Assembly (NCBI GenBank): GCA_033297205.1
Contig: MU859159.1
Coordinates: forward strand, 62,001 to 126,000
Direction of reading: 5' to 3'
DNA length: 64,000 nt
From: Pseudoneurospora amorphoporcata
Lineage: Eukaryota > Ascomycota > Sordariomycetes > Sordariales > Sordariaceae
Part shown: positions 9,733 to 23,100 of the stretch, in pieces
Numbering within the stretch: the first letter of the stretch is position 1
Layout of the letters: every line of letters starts with the position of its first letter
Translations under genes and position numbers: made by a program
Notes under the pieces: generated by a model
The model's database searches: none
Seen by the model: the letters and a program-made list of their open reading frames with translations, nothing else
What the model was told of the DNA's origin: nothing

Positions 9733-12700
9733 CGTAAATCGTTTGATGTGGATTCAATGGTAAGTAATTGTGGAAGCTTGTGTGTGTCAAGACGTTTTGA
9801 TTTGGCTGCTCACTGGTGTGTTGGTTGATGAAGAAAGGAGGAAAGGAAGAAGAGATGGGTTGTTGGGAGGGTTGCAATTCTTTTATGGCAAAAACAACCA
9901 CGAATATCCGGGAACACATGTCGGAGGCCAACCGATTCACCTGGCCATGCAAAGGTTTGGGCAATGTAGGGATCGGATATGTCGGTGAAGTGAAATAAGT
10001 GAAGGGCCGGAAGGTTCTGCTTACTGGCCGATATTCCTTATGCTCCGTGACATCAACCCGTTCTTCGTCTAGTGAAGCTATCCGGGTCTTTCACGGTGGG
10101 AGGTTGTTCGAGTGTCTTTTGGGGTCCCGTTTCCACAGACTACATATATGCTGCAAGCGGCACTGCACATAGGACAAGGGAAAGAAGAGCCTCACTGCCC
10201 GGTTATGCAGCCATATGTATATCCAAACTCGGTAAAATGGGTAGCAACATCCGCCACACCGAGCTCGGCATGCGTATATATGTATGCACGCTTGTGCATA
10301 TTTAGAAACGTTGTTTACTGTCGGATTTCGGCTCGGGTTTGATGGATCGTTATCGGCGGTGGTTTAGGTATTCTGACAGTAAAAAATGGATGGCCAGAGT
10401 GAGTGACCAACACCGCCCCGGCTGCTCTTTCTCTGCAGAGGCGTTAGCTGCTCACTGATTTTGACACGAAGGTTTTCTATTTTGCTTTTTTTTTTTTTTT
10501 TTGGCTTTTTTTTTTTTTTTTTTCTTCTCTTTTTCGGAGAAAGCTGGTGAGACCGGACCCTGCATCGTTAACCGAATATTGCTACAGACCACAGAATCTT
10601 GCCCTGCGCCCAGAAAGTTTCAACCACCAAAACTTGGTATGAAAGGAAGTCACATGTGACTTCTAGATTTGACGTCTGCTCTTGCCAGTTGTCCAATGGT
10701 AGGTACCTTTCTCCGCTACAGGGACAATTCAGTTGAATGTCCAAGGCAAGGTTACCACCCGACCCGACGATTCGTAAACTACAGACATCATGTCTCCATT
10801 TTCCTGAAAACATTTCACGATGTCCCAAGCATGAGACCCAAGAGTCAAAATCGCCCGTAGGAAGCCTTTTATATATCCTCATGGCTGCAACATCTCCCTT
10901 TGATGGTTTGTACGTGTTCGCAGTTTGCTGGCAGGCTGGATCGTGTGCGCATATGTATCTGGTCTCCAAACAACCTAGGCAGACGTTTCATGTGGTACTG
11001 GCCCGCTTGTCTGGAAGATGAGATGCAGGAGGAAGCAAGGGGGTTCCAGAGAGCACAGAAGAGGACGTCTTGTGGGTTAGGGGTGTTTGTGGCTCCTCTA
11101 ACAAATGTGGGGTGACTGTTTGATTGCACTTGTCCTATTATGGCTTAGCGCATATGATTTGCTGATGTAAGCAGACTGAATTCTCAACGTCACTCCTTCC
11201 TTCTCTTGTGAAATGTGTTTCTCAAATCTGGAGCCTGACACTCAACGCGCTTTCCCTTGATGATCCTCTTTTCCCTTATGGGTTCATTATGTCCTCTACA
11301 AGGCCAAAAAAAAACAACGACATCGAGTAGTCGGTTTGGGGTTGAGTTCAGCAAGGTGCCTGGATTGTTGAGGCTCTTCAATCGAGCCCTTCGACACTCA
11401 CTGGAGATGACAGGCCCCGCGACGCTAAAGATCACAGAGACCGGCGATTGACCCGGAAACAAAAAGCATCCAGTCGTGAGGGACCGCCCGCGCCAGGCAC
11501 TGATGGGTGAAGCACAAATGGAGAGTGACGGCGAGGGAAGGAGGGAGGCCATTTGGGGGTCCCGTTATTTGATTGCGGTGCGCCGAGACTGGTAAGGTGT
11601 GATGCAACTGGAAGCGCTCCTCAGGAAGGGGGTCTGGGATGACTGGGGGGCCGGTTGATCTGTGCTTCCCTCTATCAACTAGGCACGGACCCTTCGCCCC
11701 TGTACGATGACGTCGACTGCCACCGCAACTTTTTCTAAGGTCCCGTTGACGACATTTCTGGCCCTTTCCCCAATTGCACTTTCAACGGTCCGCAGCCAGC
11801 TGTATTGGCCTCAGCTTTGGGGATTCCGGCGTGTCAATGTCCCCTCGCCCGTTCTCCCCGGGTCCTTTTTATTTGCAAAAACCCGGGATCCCACATCGCC
11901 ACGAGCCCATCCATCGGCCATCATCGACATTTCACAATGTAGGTACGTGTGCCTGGCCGGCCAGTGGCCCCATCATGCCCATCGACAGGGTCTCGTCACA
12001 TATCATGCAACCAGCTTTTGAGCCAAAAAAACAGTAGCAGTTCTCGTTACTTTAAGGTATGAACCACCCGGCTCTTTCGTATCCTCTCTTCACTGATCTT
12101 GTCAGATTCATACCTGAACTTTGCTTCTTCAACCTGCCATAAAGTGGTCTCGTGGCCTTGTTATTTCGTTCCTGTTCCTGCTTCCGCTCTTCATATTGTT
12201 AACTCGGGTGGCTTTCAGGCAGTTGAACCCCACTCATTCCAGTCGCGTCCCAGTTTCCGCATCGTAGTAAAACACACTCACTGCCATCAGCCCAACCATA
12301 CAAATCACAGAAAATCATTAAGAGTATACATAGCACAAACCCGACCAGGTAGTCAAGGTACTTAGTCCATACAATTTCGACTTAGTGCACTACTTGTACT
12401 ATCGATCCACCCCCCCGGATTCACATTCAATAATTCCAAATCGCTCCCGCCGTTACATCTCGTGTCGTCCATATCTCACTTTTCCTCTCCTTTCCTTGCA
12501 CTGCCTGGCTCCCAGTTTACCCACTCTACACCATACATCCCTAACTTCACCATACTACCATACAGCTCCGTCTCCCCGCCCAATCTTCGCTGCACTTCAT
12601 CGCCGATTCACTTCACAAACCCCCAACTCCGACTAGTTACAGCTCCCAAACAGGAAAACCCGGCCCGATTTCGCGCCCTCGTTCTTACCAACAGATCTGG

Positions 12701-12996
12701 AGAGCGTCGTGCTCCCCCTCCAAAGCCCACACGTCCACACCCAATAGGCTATCAGAGGCCACGGCAAAGGTAACCGAGAGGGATACCACTCAGACAGGGC
12801 TGTGTCTTCCTGGGGTTCCCTGCGGTCTTTCTAACCAACCCCCTTTTGCTGGCTTCCGGTGTCTTCCAGACTACCTAGCACCGGTAGCTCAACCGTCACC
12901 TCACCAGACTCTTCGGCACCGCTCGGACTCGGGGCAGGACGGGCACGACCACCCGGTTCCTTGTTCGGGCGCAGCTGTTGCAGGCAGTCCCTAAAG
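9733..12996. other. divergent intergenic region upstream of the Zn2Cys6 factor
   Basis: It separates the minus-strand gene starting at 9732 from the + strand regulator at 12997. It holds two poly-T runs (10486-10502 and 10506-10523) and a pyrimidine-rich stretch at about 12380-12700, typical of a Neurospora promoter or 5' leader. Small open frames in the last kilobase could be upstream frames of a long leader. No independent gene is supported. Confidence 0.45.
10486..10523. repeat. double poly-T run
   Basis: T17, GGC, then T18 on the + strand. It is a simple-sequence tract in an intergenic region with no gene-related role visible. Confidence 0.9.
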
Positions 12997-13409
12997 ATGA
13001 ATGACTTTTCGGCTCACCCTCATCAGACAAGCTCGCCAGCCTCCTCAAGTGGCACAATTCATCCACCGCCCTTGCCAGCCACAAGTCTGAGGAAAGAGCG
13101 CGGTGCCATCGCCGCCCAAGCCTGCGATACCTGCAGGGCTCGCAAGCAGAAATGTGACGAGCAAAGACCGAAGTGCGGCACTTGCCAGAGATTCAATGTC
13201 GAGTGTCACTACAGGGAACCACAGCCTACAAAGTAAGTCCGCGCCTTAAGCCTCCTGACATGGCTTGATCTAACACGAATGCTAGGAAGGACAAGACGTT
13301 GGTTGAAATCTTAGACAAGCTCAAGGTCCTAGATGTTCTCAATGTCCTCGAGAACAAGATTGATCACTTGAGTTTGCGCATGGACCATTTGTCGGCCACA
13401 TGTCCTCCC

Positions 13410-13474
<65 letters not shown>

Positions 13475-15764
13475 CTCCACCACGGCAACCCAGCTCGCCC
13501 CTACTCCTCCTCTCACCATTTCCACTGGGCATTCCAATGGCATCCAGGGAGTACATCATGCCGTAGCGCACCACCGCTCGCTAGAAGGACCGTCTAATGG
13601 GGTGCCTCACAACATTGCCTCGCTCACCGGGGATCACTACCAATATGTGTCTGCTGCTCATCAAATGCTGGCGTGGCCGGCAATACAAGCCCATCTGTCA
13701 GCGATTCAGGCCAAATGCCCTACCCGAGACCTCAAGTCGGTTGAGATTGAAGGCCCAGCCATAGCACTTGGTGCTCACTTCTCAGGGGATCATGCCATAC
13801 CCTTGAGCCTGCAGAATGTCGACAACTTCAACCCTGCGCCTATCTCGGCTCCCATATCAGCCTTTGGATTGGACTGGGATATTATGCAAACGCTGAGCAA
13901 GGCCTACTTCGACACCCTCCACCTCCTGCATCCCATCTTGGACCGCCATACCTTTTTAACTCACACAATCCCGACTTTGTTCAAAAACGGAGTCGATCAC
14001 AGACTAACGTCCACCATCGCCTTTCTTGTCTTTGCTCTAGGTGAGGTTGCCCTGGGCAACTATAGGGGCGCGCCCATTAATGCGTATGGGGGGAGGCCGA
14101 GTGGCGTAAGGGGTGGTTCCAAAAGCCACCCACCTGGCATCATGCTATTCAACGAAGCGAGAAAACGTTTGGGTTTTAGTGTTACGGAGACGAGCCTCGA
14201 GATGGTACAGGCATACACACTGGCTAGGTAAGCACCTCGTTCTGAGCTCCTGTCGTCAGTCTCTCTAACTACACATGCACAGTACCTACTGCGCAACTTG
14301 CTCATATCCCATGGGTTTCTGGAAAATGATCAGAGAGGCGTCGTTGGCCTGCCAGTCATTGATAATGATGTACGTCAATATCATTCTCTGAATTTGTCCA
14401 GGATGCAAACTAACTCACCCAAGTAACCCCAAGGTGCTCTCTTCTCCACAGGCAGACCTGCTTAGAAGATCGTTTTGGCATTGTGCCGTTATGGAAACGT
14501 ATGTGCCAGCCATACCTTGATAATGTCAACTCAAGCTAATCGACATTTCCCAGTTGCCTCAACCTTGAGTTGGGGTTCCCACTTACAGGCCTTGAGAAGA
14601 TGGAGAACGTAGTTTCCCTCCCCGACTTTAGCACCAATATCTCGAACGACGATTATATCAGCAATCAAGAGACACAATACCAAGAGCACTTTGCATCCCA
14701 AATAGCTCTCAGGCGCTTGCTTGTGGAATTCCACGGGACGCTCAGTCGATGTAGGGCCCCCTCTTCCCACTGCTCACTAGTCAATCCTTGCCCAACCCTC
14801 TCTAACGCATCTGTTCCAAGCAGCACCATACAACACCACAGCTCCCAGCAGTAGCAGCACCCCGAACACGATCCGCCATATGGCAACGGACCTCGAGCGT
14901 TGGCGCGGCTATCTGCCCCCTAACCTACAATGGCAAGAAGACATACCCGGCGCCTTTCCGTCGAGTGCAACCACCTACAACGGCCCAAGCATCTACAGCC
15001 CCGCTACGACAGCAGCAACAGCGACCACGACAACGAACAGCACCCCGGCTATCTCACCCATGCTTCCCACTCCCAAAACAGGTACCATGTCCATCAGTTC
15101 CGTCAGCTCTGTCGCTGGGGGCGTCTCCATGCCGAGCAGCGTTGTGCCTCAATCCGTCGCCAGCGTCACAGCTTCCGGGCTCCGCTCCCCTCAGCTGTCT
15201 CACGGACAACCGATTCTCAATTCCGGTCTCGGGCTGCAACAACACCAACCGGTCCCACAAATCCAAATGTTCACAGCCGACCTCGACGCTCCCCCAGCCC
15301 GCTACCCGTACGCTCACGACGTGCAGGTAGCCCTCCTTCGCTCCCGGTACTACTACGCCAAATATCTCATCCACCGCCCCTTCCTCTACAAAGCGCTGCA
15401 CCATCCGGACGCCATGACGCAAGACGACGCCATCGGCGCCGCCGAGTGTCTCAAGGCCTCGCTGAAATGGCCCATCGCCATGTCGCCCACGTGTCTGCAC
15501 AAGCGGCTTGTGCCCTGTCCTTTCTTCTTCACGCAGACATTCTTTGGGATCTTGGTTATCCTGCATATGGTGCTGAGCGACAAGGTGCCGATCTTGGCCA
15601 AAATCAAGGACACGCTGTGCGGAGGAGAGAGGTTCGAGATGGAGATCAAGGAGACAGTGGAGTTGTACGTGGATTGGATTAGGGACTTGAGCGATGTGGA
15701 GCCGAGTGCGGTTTGGGATTGGGATGTTGTTAGTGCCATGTTTGGGTTGGAGGGGAATGGGTAA
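12997..15764 (+). CDS. Zn2Cys6 fungal transcription factor with polyasparagine tract
   Basis: Probable nuclear DNA-binding regulator; target unknown. Proposed exons are 12997-13232, 13286-14227, 14283-14369, 14424-14498, 14554-14750 and 14821-15764, which sum to an exact 826-residue frame. The start is the first ATG in frame with the zinc cluster. The binuclear cluster Cys43-x2-Cys46-x6-Cys53-x6-Cys60-x2-Cys63-x6-Cys70 is complete, with the usual basic CRARKQKC loop. A Leu-rich helix follows (LVEILDKLKVLDVLNVLENK, about residues 84-103), probably for dimerisation. Then come 22 Asn (about 121-142) encoded only by AAC. The rest matches the fungal transcription factor middle homology region, with the recognisable RRSFWHCAVMETCLNLELGF stretch across exons 4-5. 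The exon 4 acceptor (CACCCAAG, 14423) was chosen because it alone keeps this frame. Ser/Thr/Gln-rich sequence fills about residues 600-690. The gene converges on the transporter at 16595. Confidence 0.85.
13410..13475 (+). repeat. (AAC)22 trinucleotide repeat encoding poly-Asn
   Basis: Twenty-two uninterrupted AAC codons lie inside exon 2 of the Zn2Cys6 factor. Pure codon use implies replication slippage and probable length variation between strains. Confidence 0.9.
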
Positions 15765-16594
15765 GGGTTGAGCTGGATGGGAAAGGTGTACCTCTCAAGT
15801 CAATCGGGGAGATGGTGGATAGGAGACTGGAAGGGAGAGGCAGGGTGGGGGGAAGATTGGGTGTGATGGTAGAGTTATAGATAAGGGCGTACTGGTGATG
15901 TTATATGACTGTTTTGGATACCATGTTGTGTCATGGCCGGGAGTTAATGAGTTCACGGTTTTTTGGACATACCTGTCAACTGAGTTTTTGGAGATTTTGA
16001 TACTTGTAGTTACGACGCTCAATCTGGAATATCGGTTGTGGAAACAAGCCTGCCAACACCCTGCGTGATCAACTCCGTGTGTTTTGTTGAGGAGACGTGG
16101 AGAACACAATTGGCATCCAAGCCGTCAAGATATTTCTTAGAATCTCGTCACAAGAGAGGTAATCGGGTATCCAACAACTCCGCTGCTCATCTCATCAACC
16201 CCGCTTGCTCCAACATTCTCCCAAACCAAATCCCCTCATTCATGCAGGTCAAAGTCACCAAAGGGATCCAGGAACAATGAAAGTTATCCAAAATCATTTC
16301 CACGTTGGAGGTATCATGATACATTAAGTAATACGCCAGTCAAAGCTAAGAGCCGGGCTCGCCCTCCTACTTTGCCAGCCTTGAAAGGAAAAGGTGTAAA
16401 AACTTCATTCCATCCCATCTTGCCAGTATTCCAGGACTATCGATGTCCGAATCGGCTCCATGTTTTTCGTTCGACCCCTTCCCTTTTCATTTGAGCCGTC
16501 GTACCCTTCTAATTTCCCATTAACATCTTTCTTATTCTTGGTATGCAAAGTAAAAGACAAAGCAAAGCACCACAACCACAGCCACGACGCTTGC
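15765..16594. other. convergent intergenic region
   Basis: The 3' ends of the + strand regulator and the minus-strand transporter face each other here. Nothing beyond expected untranslated sequence is seen. Confidence 0.5.
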
Positions 16595-18798
16595 TTATTG
16601 CTCCTTCTCACTTACAGGCCTCGTCGAATACGGGCTCTGTGTCGTCGAAGGGCTTTCGGGGCGGATCTTCTCATTCGTGACGGCATCCTTCGGGTTCGCT
16701 CCCGAAGCGAACGGGTGCGCGCTGCTGTTGTTCCTCGACCTCGAGTGGTTGCTGGGACCGGCAGAGCCGTCGTTGACAAACATGCCCTGATCAGTGGTGG
16801 TGCGGAAGTAATGGTGGACCTGGTCGTTGAAGTCGTCCTCCTCAAGCTCGTCGCCATGTGAGTTCTGACCGTTGACCTCCTTCTCGCGGCGCATGCGCTC
16901 CTTGCTGGCCCACTCCTCGCGCATATCCTCGATCTTCTGCTTGTGATCGAGCTCGGGGTTGTAGTGCTTGCCGACGCCGCGGAGACGCTCCCAGAGGGAA
17001 AGGTGCATGGGGTGGATGGCGATGCCGTGGTAGTCCTCGGGCTTGCCGGCGCGGATGTAGTTCCACCGCCGCTCTTGCTCCTTAAGGTCAAGACCGGTGG
17101 TGTCGGGGAGAAACAGCCAGGTGAGGACCATGCCGGCGAGGCCGAACCAGGGAACAACGTAGAACTTGGTCTGGATGTCAATGTAGTTGTACAGAACGGA
17201 GGCGAGAAGCGCACCGGCCTTGCCCAAGCAGGCGCTGAAGCCGTGGGCGGAGGCGCGGATGGGGGTCGGGAAGACCTCACCGGCGACGAGGAATGTGACG
17301 CTGTTGGGACCGAACTGGTTGAAGAAGCTGGAGAGGAAGTACATGGCCTGGAACGACTTGATACCGGCGGGGCTGGTGTAGTATTCCAACTTGAAGGCGG
17401 GGACGACGAACATGATGAAGCACATGAGGAAACCGACTTGCTGCATCATCTTGCGGCCATAGAAGCGGTTGTCCATGAGGAGCGAGGCTAAGTAGTAACC
17501 GGCGAGAGAGATGATGACGTTGTATAAGTTCCAAATCCAGCCGGTCAGAACAGAGCTCGAGCCGCCGCTGATGACGGCAATGAATTGAGCCTGAAAGAGC
17601 TTGTTGCCGTAGAAGAAAACGTCGTTGCAGAACCAGCCGCCAGCGGTGGCGAGGAGACGACCGCCGAAATGTCTGGTGGTCATGGCAAGGGACTCGTAAT
17701 CGTAACCGGTAACGTTGCTCTTCTTCTTGGCAGCCATAAGCTGTCGGCTGGCGTGGGGCATCTTGTAGGTTCTGTAGTAGACGAGCCAAAGGGTACCGAC
17801 GGCGGGAATGGCGAACGACAATCTGAAGGTCCACTGGACAGTGGCTTTGCCATAAGGCGGAGACCCGCTACCGGCGTGGAAGATGAGGAGGAGGATAATG
17901 AGGAGGGCCTGGTTGATAAGCTGACCCCAACCCTGCATCAAGAAGGCGGTAGTAACCTTGCGGCCACGATGAAGACGATCGTTTCTGGTAGAGAGCTTTC
18001 CGGACGAGACGGGGTCCTCCATGGAGGAAGTAGCAGTAATAGGGTATTCACCACCGACACCGAAACCTGAAAACAAATGCTGTCAGCTTCGCGGGTAATG
18101 CGACTTTGGGCGATTGGAAGGAACGTACCGTAGAAGAAAAGAGACCAAGCATAGCAGATAACCCAGCCCTGGAGGTTCAAACCCCAAGAAGCCGTGAGCA
18201 TGAGCAAACCGACAAACATGATGGCGGCATCCTGAATGAGACCCCAACGACGACCAATCCAGTCACCAACAACACCAACGACCAATTGGCCAACCATGAT
18301 ACCGATAATCTCGAGATATGTTACGGCAGCGACCCAGTTGCTGCTGCACTCGGGAGCGTTGTGCCCCCAGCATTGCGGCCAGGTGGCTTTGAAGAGAGGT
18401 TCGATGTTGCCGATACTGAAGAGGACGTAGCCCTCGAGACCGAGGCCGGCACCGGGAAGAACGGCGTTGCGGAAGTACCACGAGACCGGGCTGAGAGGGT
18501 CCTCCTTCATCATGCGGCCGATGGTCTTGAGCTCCTGCTTCGCCTCCTCATTCTGGACCTTGTTGACGAAGGCTATCCTCTGGCGCAGGGGAAGGTCGGC
18601 CCAGTAGATGCCGTCTTTTGTGTAGATGTCGTCAGGGTGTGTGAGGTAGGAGAAGATGGCCTTCTCGTGGTCGGGATCGGGGGTGACGCCGAAGGGAAGC
18701 TGAAGGGCCTCGTCACCGGTGGCCGGCCCATGAGGCACGGGGATCAGACCCGGCGTAGGGTCGTGGTGAACGTCGGGACGTATTGTGTGGTCGTCCAT
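16595..18798 (-). CDS. MFS phosphate:H+ symporter family transporter (Pho84/Git1-like)
   Basis: Integral membrane transporter, probably plasma membrane, for inorganic phosphate or a phosphorylated ester such as a glycerophosphodiester. Exon 1 is 18798-18129 and exon 2 is 18066-16595, with a GTACGT donor and TTTTCAG acceptor. The protein is 713 residues. The MFS loop 2-3 signature GQLVVGVVGDWIGRRWGL and the family signature GFGVGGEYPITATSSMEDPV, which spans the splice junction, are both present. The second half holds the usual helices, including AGEVFPTPIRASAHGFSACL and VPWFGLAGMVLTWLFLPDTTG. A hydrophilic N-terminus of about 100 residues and a charged C-terminal tail of more than 150 residues (Ser/Glu-rich, ending RPVSEKEQ) make it longer than typical Pho84 (about 590). 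The tail may carry regulatory phosphorylation or ubiquitination sites, which is inference. Substrate cannot be fixed from sequence alone. Confidence 0.88.
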
Positions 18799-19545
18799 GT
18801 TAGATACGTGATGTGGTTGTGGTATATGGGTGGGGTATATAAAGAAAAGGCTTTATAGGTAGCGAAGATGGGGAGAAGATAACAAAAAAAAGTAGGTATG
18901 AGGTTGGCTCCCCTTTGGTAGGTAGGCAGGTCCTTGGAAGGCGTCAACAAGGAGATACGGGGGAGGGTTGTCCTCTTGCTCAAGATCCCAAGACCAACAG
19001 CACAGAGGAGGTGTGTTGATTCTGGAGATCAGATCAATGATAGAGAAGGAAGAAGGACAGAGGGCGCTGGAGGAAGAGATACCTCATGGATATAAGACTC
19101 AGTGGCCACAACGCCGATACTCGTCGCGAGTTCTTATGGCAAGAGCCAAGACTTTGGATGAAAGAGCTTGGGGATGGTGCTGGGATACCAAGATCGATCC
19201 AACCTGCGGTTGTGGGCTCACTGGCGGGGAGACTGGAAGAGTGGAGAGGTGGCAGTACCTGTTACTGCACCATCATTCAGCAGGCAGGAGCAGTACATGT
19301 ACCTGTTCTGATCAAAGGACAGGGGGCAGGCGCAAACGACCACGCCGAACTCCCGAAGGAATGGCCCTGTATAGGCCAGATCGTGGTCGAGTCGAGCACT
19401 GCCATTGGCAGATGTGAAATATTTTTTTTCCTTCTCAATCTTCAAATCCAACAAATGTATCAGTTATGGAGCCGTCGAACTCAATTGGAGAGTTGCAGAC
19501 CCTAACCACTGACATCGGTTTCCCCGTACGCTTCCGGCATTGGGG

Positions 19546-19546
<1 letters not shown>

Positions 19547-19594
<48 letters not shown>
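19547..19594. repeat. poly-T run (48)
   Basis: An unbroken T48 on the + strand, exceptionally long for this window. Confidence 0.9.
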
Positions 19595-20145
19595 CCCTCG
19601 GGATATTCAGGTATCACGGGAAAGAATGCCGGTCTCATTTGAAGCACAATGGGTACCTATTCATGGCTTTAACCTACGAGCTTCTTCAAAGCGCTGCTTG
19701 TCTATATCTTATGAGACCACCAGTCTCATTCCTGTCCCACCTGGAACCGTTGGAGGTGGGTTCCCTTGCAAAGGCTCCCGCAAAAATGGCAGAACTAAGT
19801 TGGCGTCTCTGCCCGTTCCGCACAGGCAGGGACGGACAGTGCTCGCTCGCTCCGCCCACTAACAAGTCCAAGACTGATAGCACTGTCGACATCATAGCAT
19901 AGCGCAATTCCACTAACAGTGAGGCAGCGGGGGGCACGGCATGAAGCGATAGTTTTCCAAGATATTGGAATCTTGATGCCAAGGCCGCAATGAAGGCCAA
20001 GCTCTCAGTTAAGCTTTTGTCGCCTCTGACAAGACAGGCCGGGGCTCGGCAGCCAGGGGCAACCAACGACGGCGCAACTCTCTAAGCCGCATTGGCACCC
20101 GCCAGTGGTATCGGGGACCGCCACCAGGCCGATTCTGGTGACAGA

Positions 20146-20190
20146 GCACACGACAAGACGACACACGACAAGACGACACACGACACCGAC
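20146..20190. repeat. 15-nt tandem repeat, about three copies
   Basis: Unit ACACACGACAAGACG, nearly perfect for two copies with a third degenerate copy. It is intergenic. Confidence 0.75.
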
Positions 20191-23100
20191 CTCGACAGAT
20201 CTCGAATCGCGCGATGGATTCCTCACTGAATACTTTTGGCTTCCGCTCATTCAGGACCTCCTGGATATCGTTGCTGCACGGCCGAGTTGTGGATTCGAGG
20301 TAGTTGAGGCCAAGATACCAAGAAACGATAGAAAGGAGGACCATCCCCCGAAGAGGAAGACACACACGCGACACCTTTCGTTTCTCGTTCTTTTTTTATT
20401 CGATAGTTCATTGTCACGATGCCCAGACATGTCGCCGAGAGGGTGGCCTCGTGCCCTCCTTCCCCCTTCTGCCACGTCCAAACGAGGTTGACCCACACAT
20501 GCCATGTTAACTTTACCCTTTGTTTGACTTTGCCAACCTCGCCGGCCAACCACGATGAAGCCATGCGCGGGTTCACTGTTCACCCCCCCCCCCCCTCTTT
20601 GCCCCAGGCTGCAAGATCTTCTTGGTTGCATCATTTTGAGAGTGCGTTGTGCGTGCAGCGTGGGAGCGAATGCAGTCGAATGCACTTCGGATCAACAGCC
20701 TGCAGAATAGCTCGCTGCTTGTTCGACGTGCCTGGTGCGCCGCTGGGGAGTGCTGGCAGCTGTGTTTCGCGGCATCTGGACTTGTCGCTTTTTGGTGGAT
20801 TGCCATTCACGATGTCGAGACCGCCCACGTGTTGTTGATGATTGGTTAAAACCACCACCGAGCTCTTCCAAACCCTACTCAGCATGAGGAGCAGACCCTG
20901 ATATGTGGGGCCCAATCCGCAACCGCACGTCGCTCGACGTTTTTGCAAGGATGCTCGGATGCTTCGTCAAAAAAGAATAACCCACCGCCCAGAATGCCAC
21001 GCACGCCACGAAAGCTTATCGCTTGGACTGGGTGGAGGTCCCGTCTGGACGGAAGAATTGGCGAAGAAATTTGGCAATTGTTGAACCGCACAATTGGAAA
21101 TGTAGAATCTGCCGCATGTGGCCCGTGCCTCCGGCATCTCCCGCCTCGCGACGGCTTCACAAAAAAGCTGTGCGCACCTGGGCTTGCCAAGAAGCGGTAA
21201 AGCCGTGATGTCATTTTGATTTCCAGCCTCAAAAGTCCCATTTTCGTTCATCGTCGACAATCTGTCTATCACAATGATGCCGCCGCCGCCGCCCCCGGTT
21301 CCTACGCTGACTTCGGCGAAAACAACACGTGGGGGGATGGAAAGTCTCAGCGGCACGACTGACCTTTTTGAGGGCATTGGATTCGGGAGTGGCTCTCCAC
21401 AACGGACTCAGATATGGATGGAACCGGCCGTGGATTTCGCTTTTTGGAAGCCCAGAAAGCGGTCAGGAAATGGGGAAAAAGAAGGGGAGCTTTTGTTCCA
21501 TTCCCGATGCTAGGTAGCAAGCGGCCAAGACGGCCCCGACGGGCGCCGAGTTTAGCTCGCCTCTAAGAGCTTTTCGATATGGCATGTGCTCACACGACCG
21601 GTCACCTCGGACAGGTGTTGTTGAGCCGCAAAACTTCGCCTCCGTGATGGTGAAGGTGAGGTGGAAGCTTGCAATTTCGGCACATGAGAATCATCCGTCC
21701 ACAAATCTCTCGAGAGTCTCGGTTCGCCCTCATTGTCAGAGATCCCCAACCCTTCGGTAAGTTAGACGAGCGACATAACTTCATTTCGACCTAAGCTTTG
21801 TACGCTCATCTAACTGCATTGGGACCAACCGCTATTCTTTTTATGTCCGTCGCAAACGCGAAGTGGGTGATGCTGTCAGTCATGACGCAAGTCACACAGA
21901 GAGGTCATTCAGAGCACCACAGCGCTGCAATACTGCAATGCTGCATTGTAGCCGGCATCCGATGCACTGGTTCGGCATGCTCATCCCACACCTTCAACTG
22001 CCAGACTCCAATTCTTCTTCCCGACCACCAGTACCGCGTAGGTATGTAAAACGTCCTCCGCCTTCTCCGGGCGTGGTACCGAAATCCCCGAGCCAAACCT
22101 AACCGTTCGTGAGAACGAACAAGTGCGAGGACGACCATCTGTCCCTCTCTCCGGTTTCTCCTCTCACAACCTCAGGCTGTCAAAGGTGACCACTCACTCG
22201 GTACCAAACTTAATTCTTGATCACGCATGCCCCCCATAATGAACACGTTCACGAACTGTTGGTCGCCACGCGCTGTAACCTCAAATCTGCTTGCTAATCT
22301 TCAACCAACTGAGAACCCTTGTCATGGATCATGATGCCCCCAACTTCCCGAAGCCTCAAGCAACTGTCCCCCGCTTCGATTTCTGGGCCAAGTTATCCAG
22401 CTCGTCCAGCACGTCCGGCTCGTCCAGCTGTGAAGCGCTACATGTCACACACAACTTTACTCCGACATCACCATCACTTCTCCTCCTCCCCCTCCCAAGC
22501 CGAAGCCACCAAGGGTCCTACCTAAACGTGGACATGGGGCATGTGCTATGTCTCGGTTCAAGAAAGATCACCACCATCACCCGCATTGGAGATTTCAACC
22601 GAGACCGGGCGGAGAGATATAGAGATGTGAAGAGAACGAAATGGTTTAATTAGTTATATAAATGCTTGGGAAATTTGACTAGAGGTTTCGAGCCAACAAG
22701 CAAACCAATAAAAACTTGGGGTCCAAAAGTCTCTCAGGCCATCCCCCATTTTCACACCACAACACCATTAGTACACTCGGACAGAAAACAACTTTTCCAT
22801 CGCCCAAAATCCATACACTCGACTGTCTCCTATCCAAAATGTTCGAAATTATTCACCGATAATAGTTTTTAGTTTCTGCATCATCATTTTAGTAGAGAAA
22901 GCGAGGTTGGAAACTACAGGTTAGAGGGGGAAAATATGCAAAGTTGCTAAAGCCTATTATAACTATGTTATAATATTTCGGGCTATCGAGGCCTCACTTT
23001 GCAGCGTGGGTACACTTTCAAAGTGGGATTCCCTTCATAAAAATACCCTGTTTGGATGAAATGCTCATTTTTCTTTCAAATGCATTATTTTGCATAGTTG

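Noticed and set aside
21274..21513. Short + strand frame starting MMPPPPPPVP
   Set aside because: The proline run comes from a CCG repeat. The rest has no motif and no conserved context is visible.
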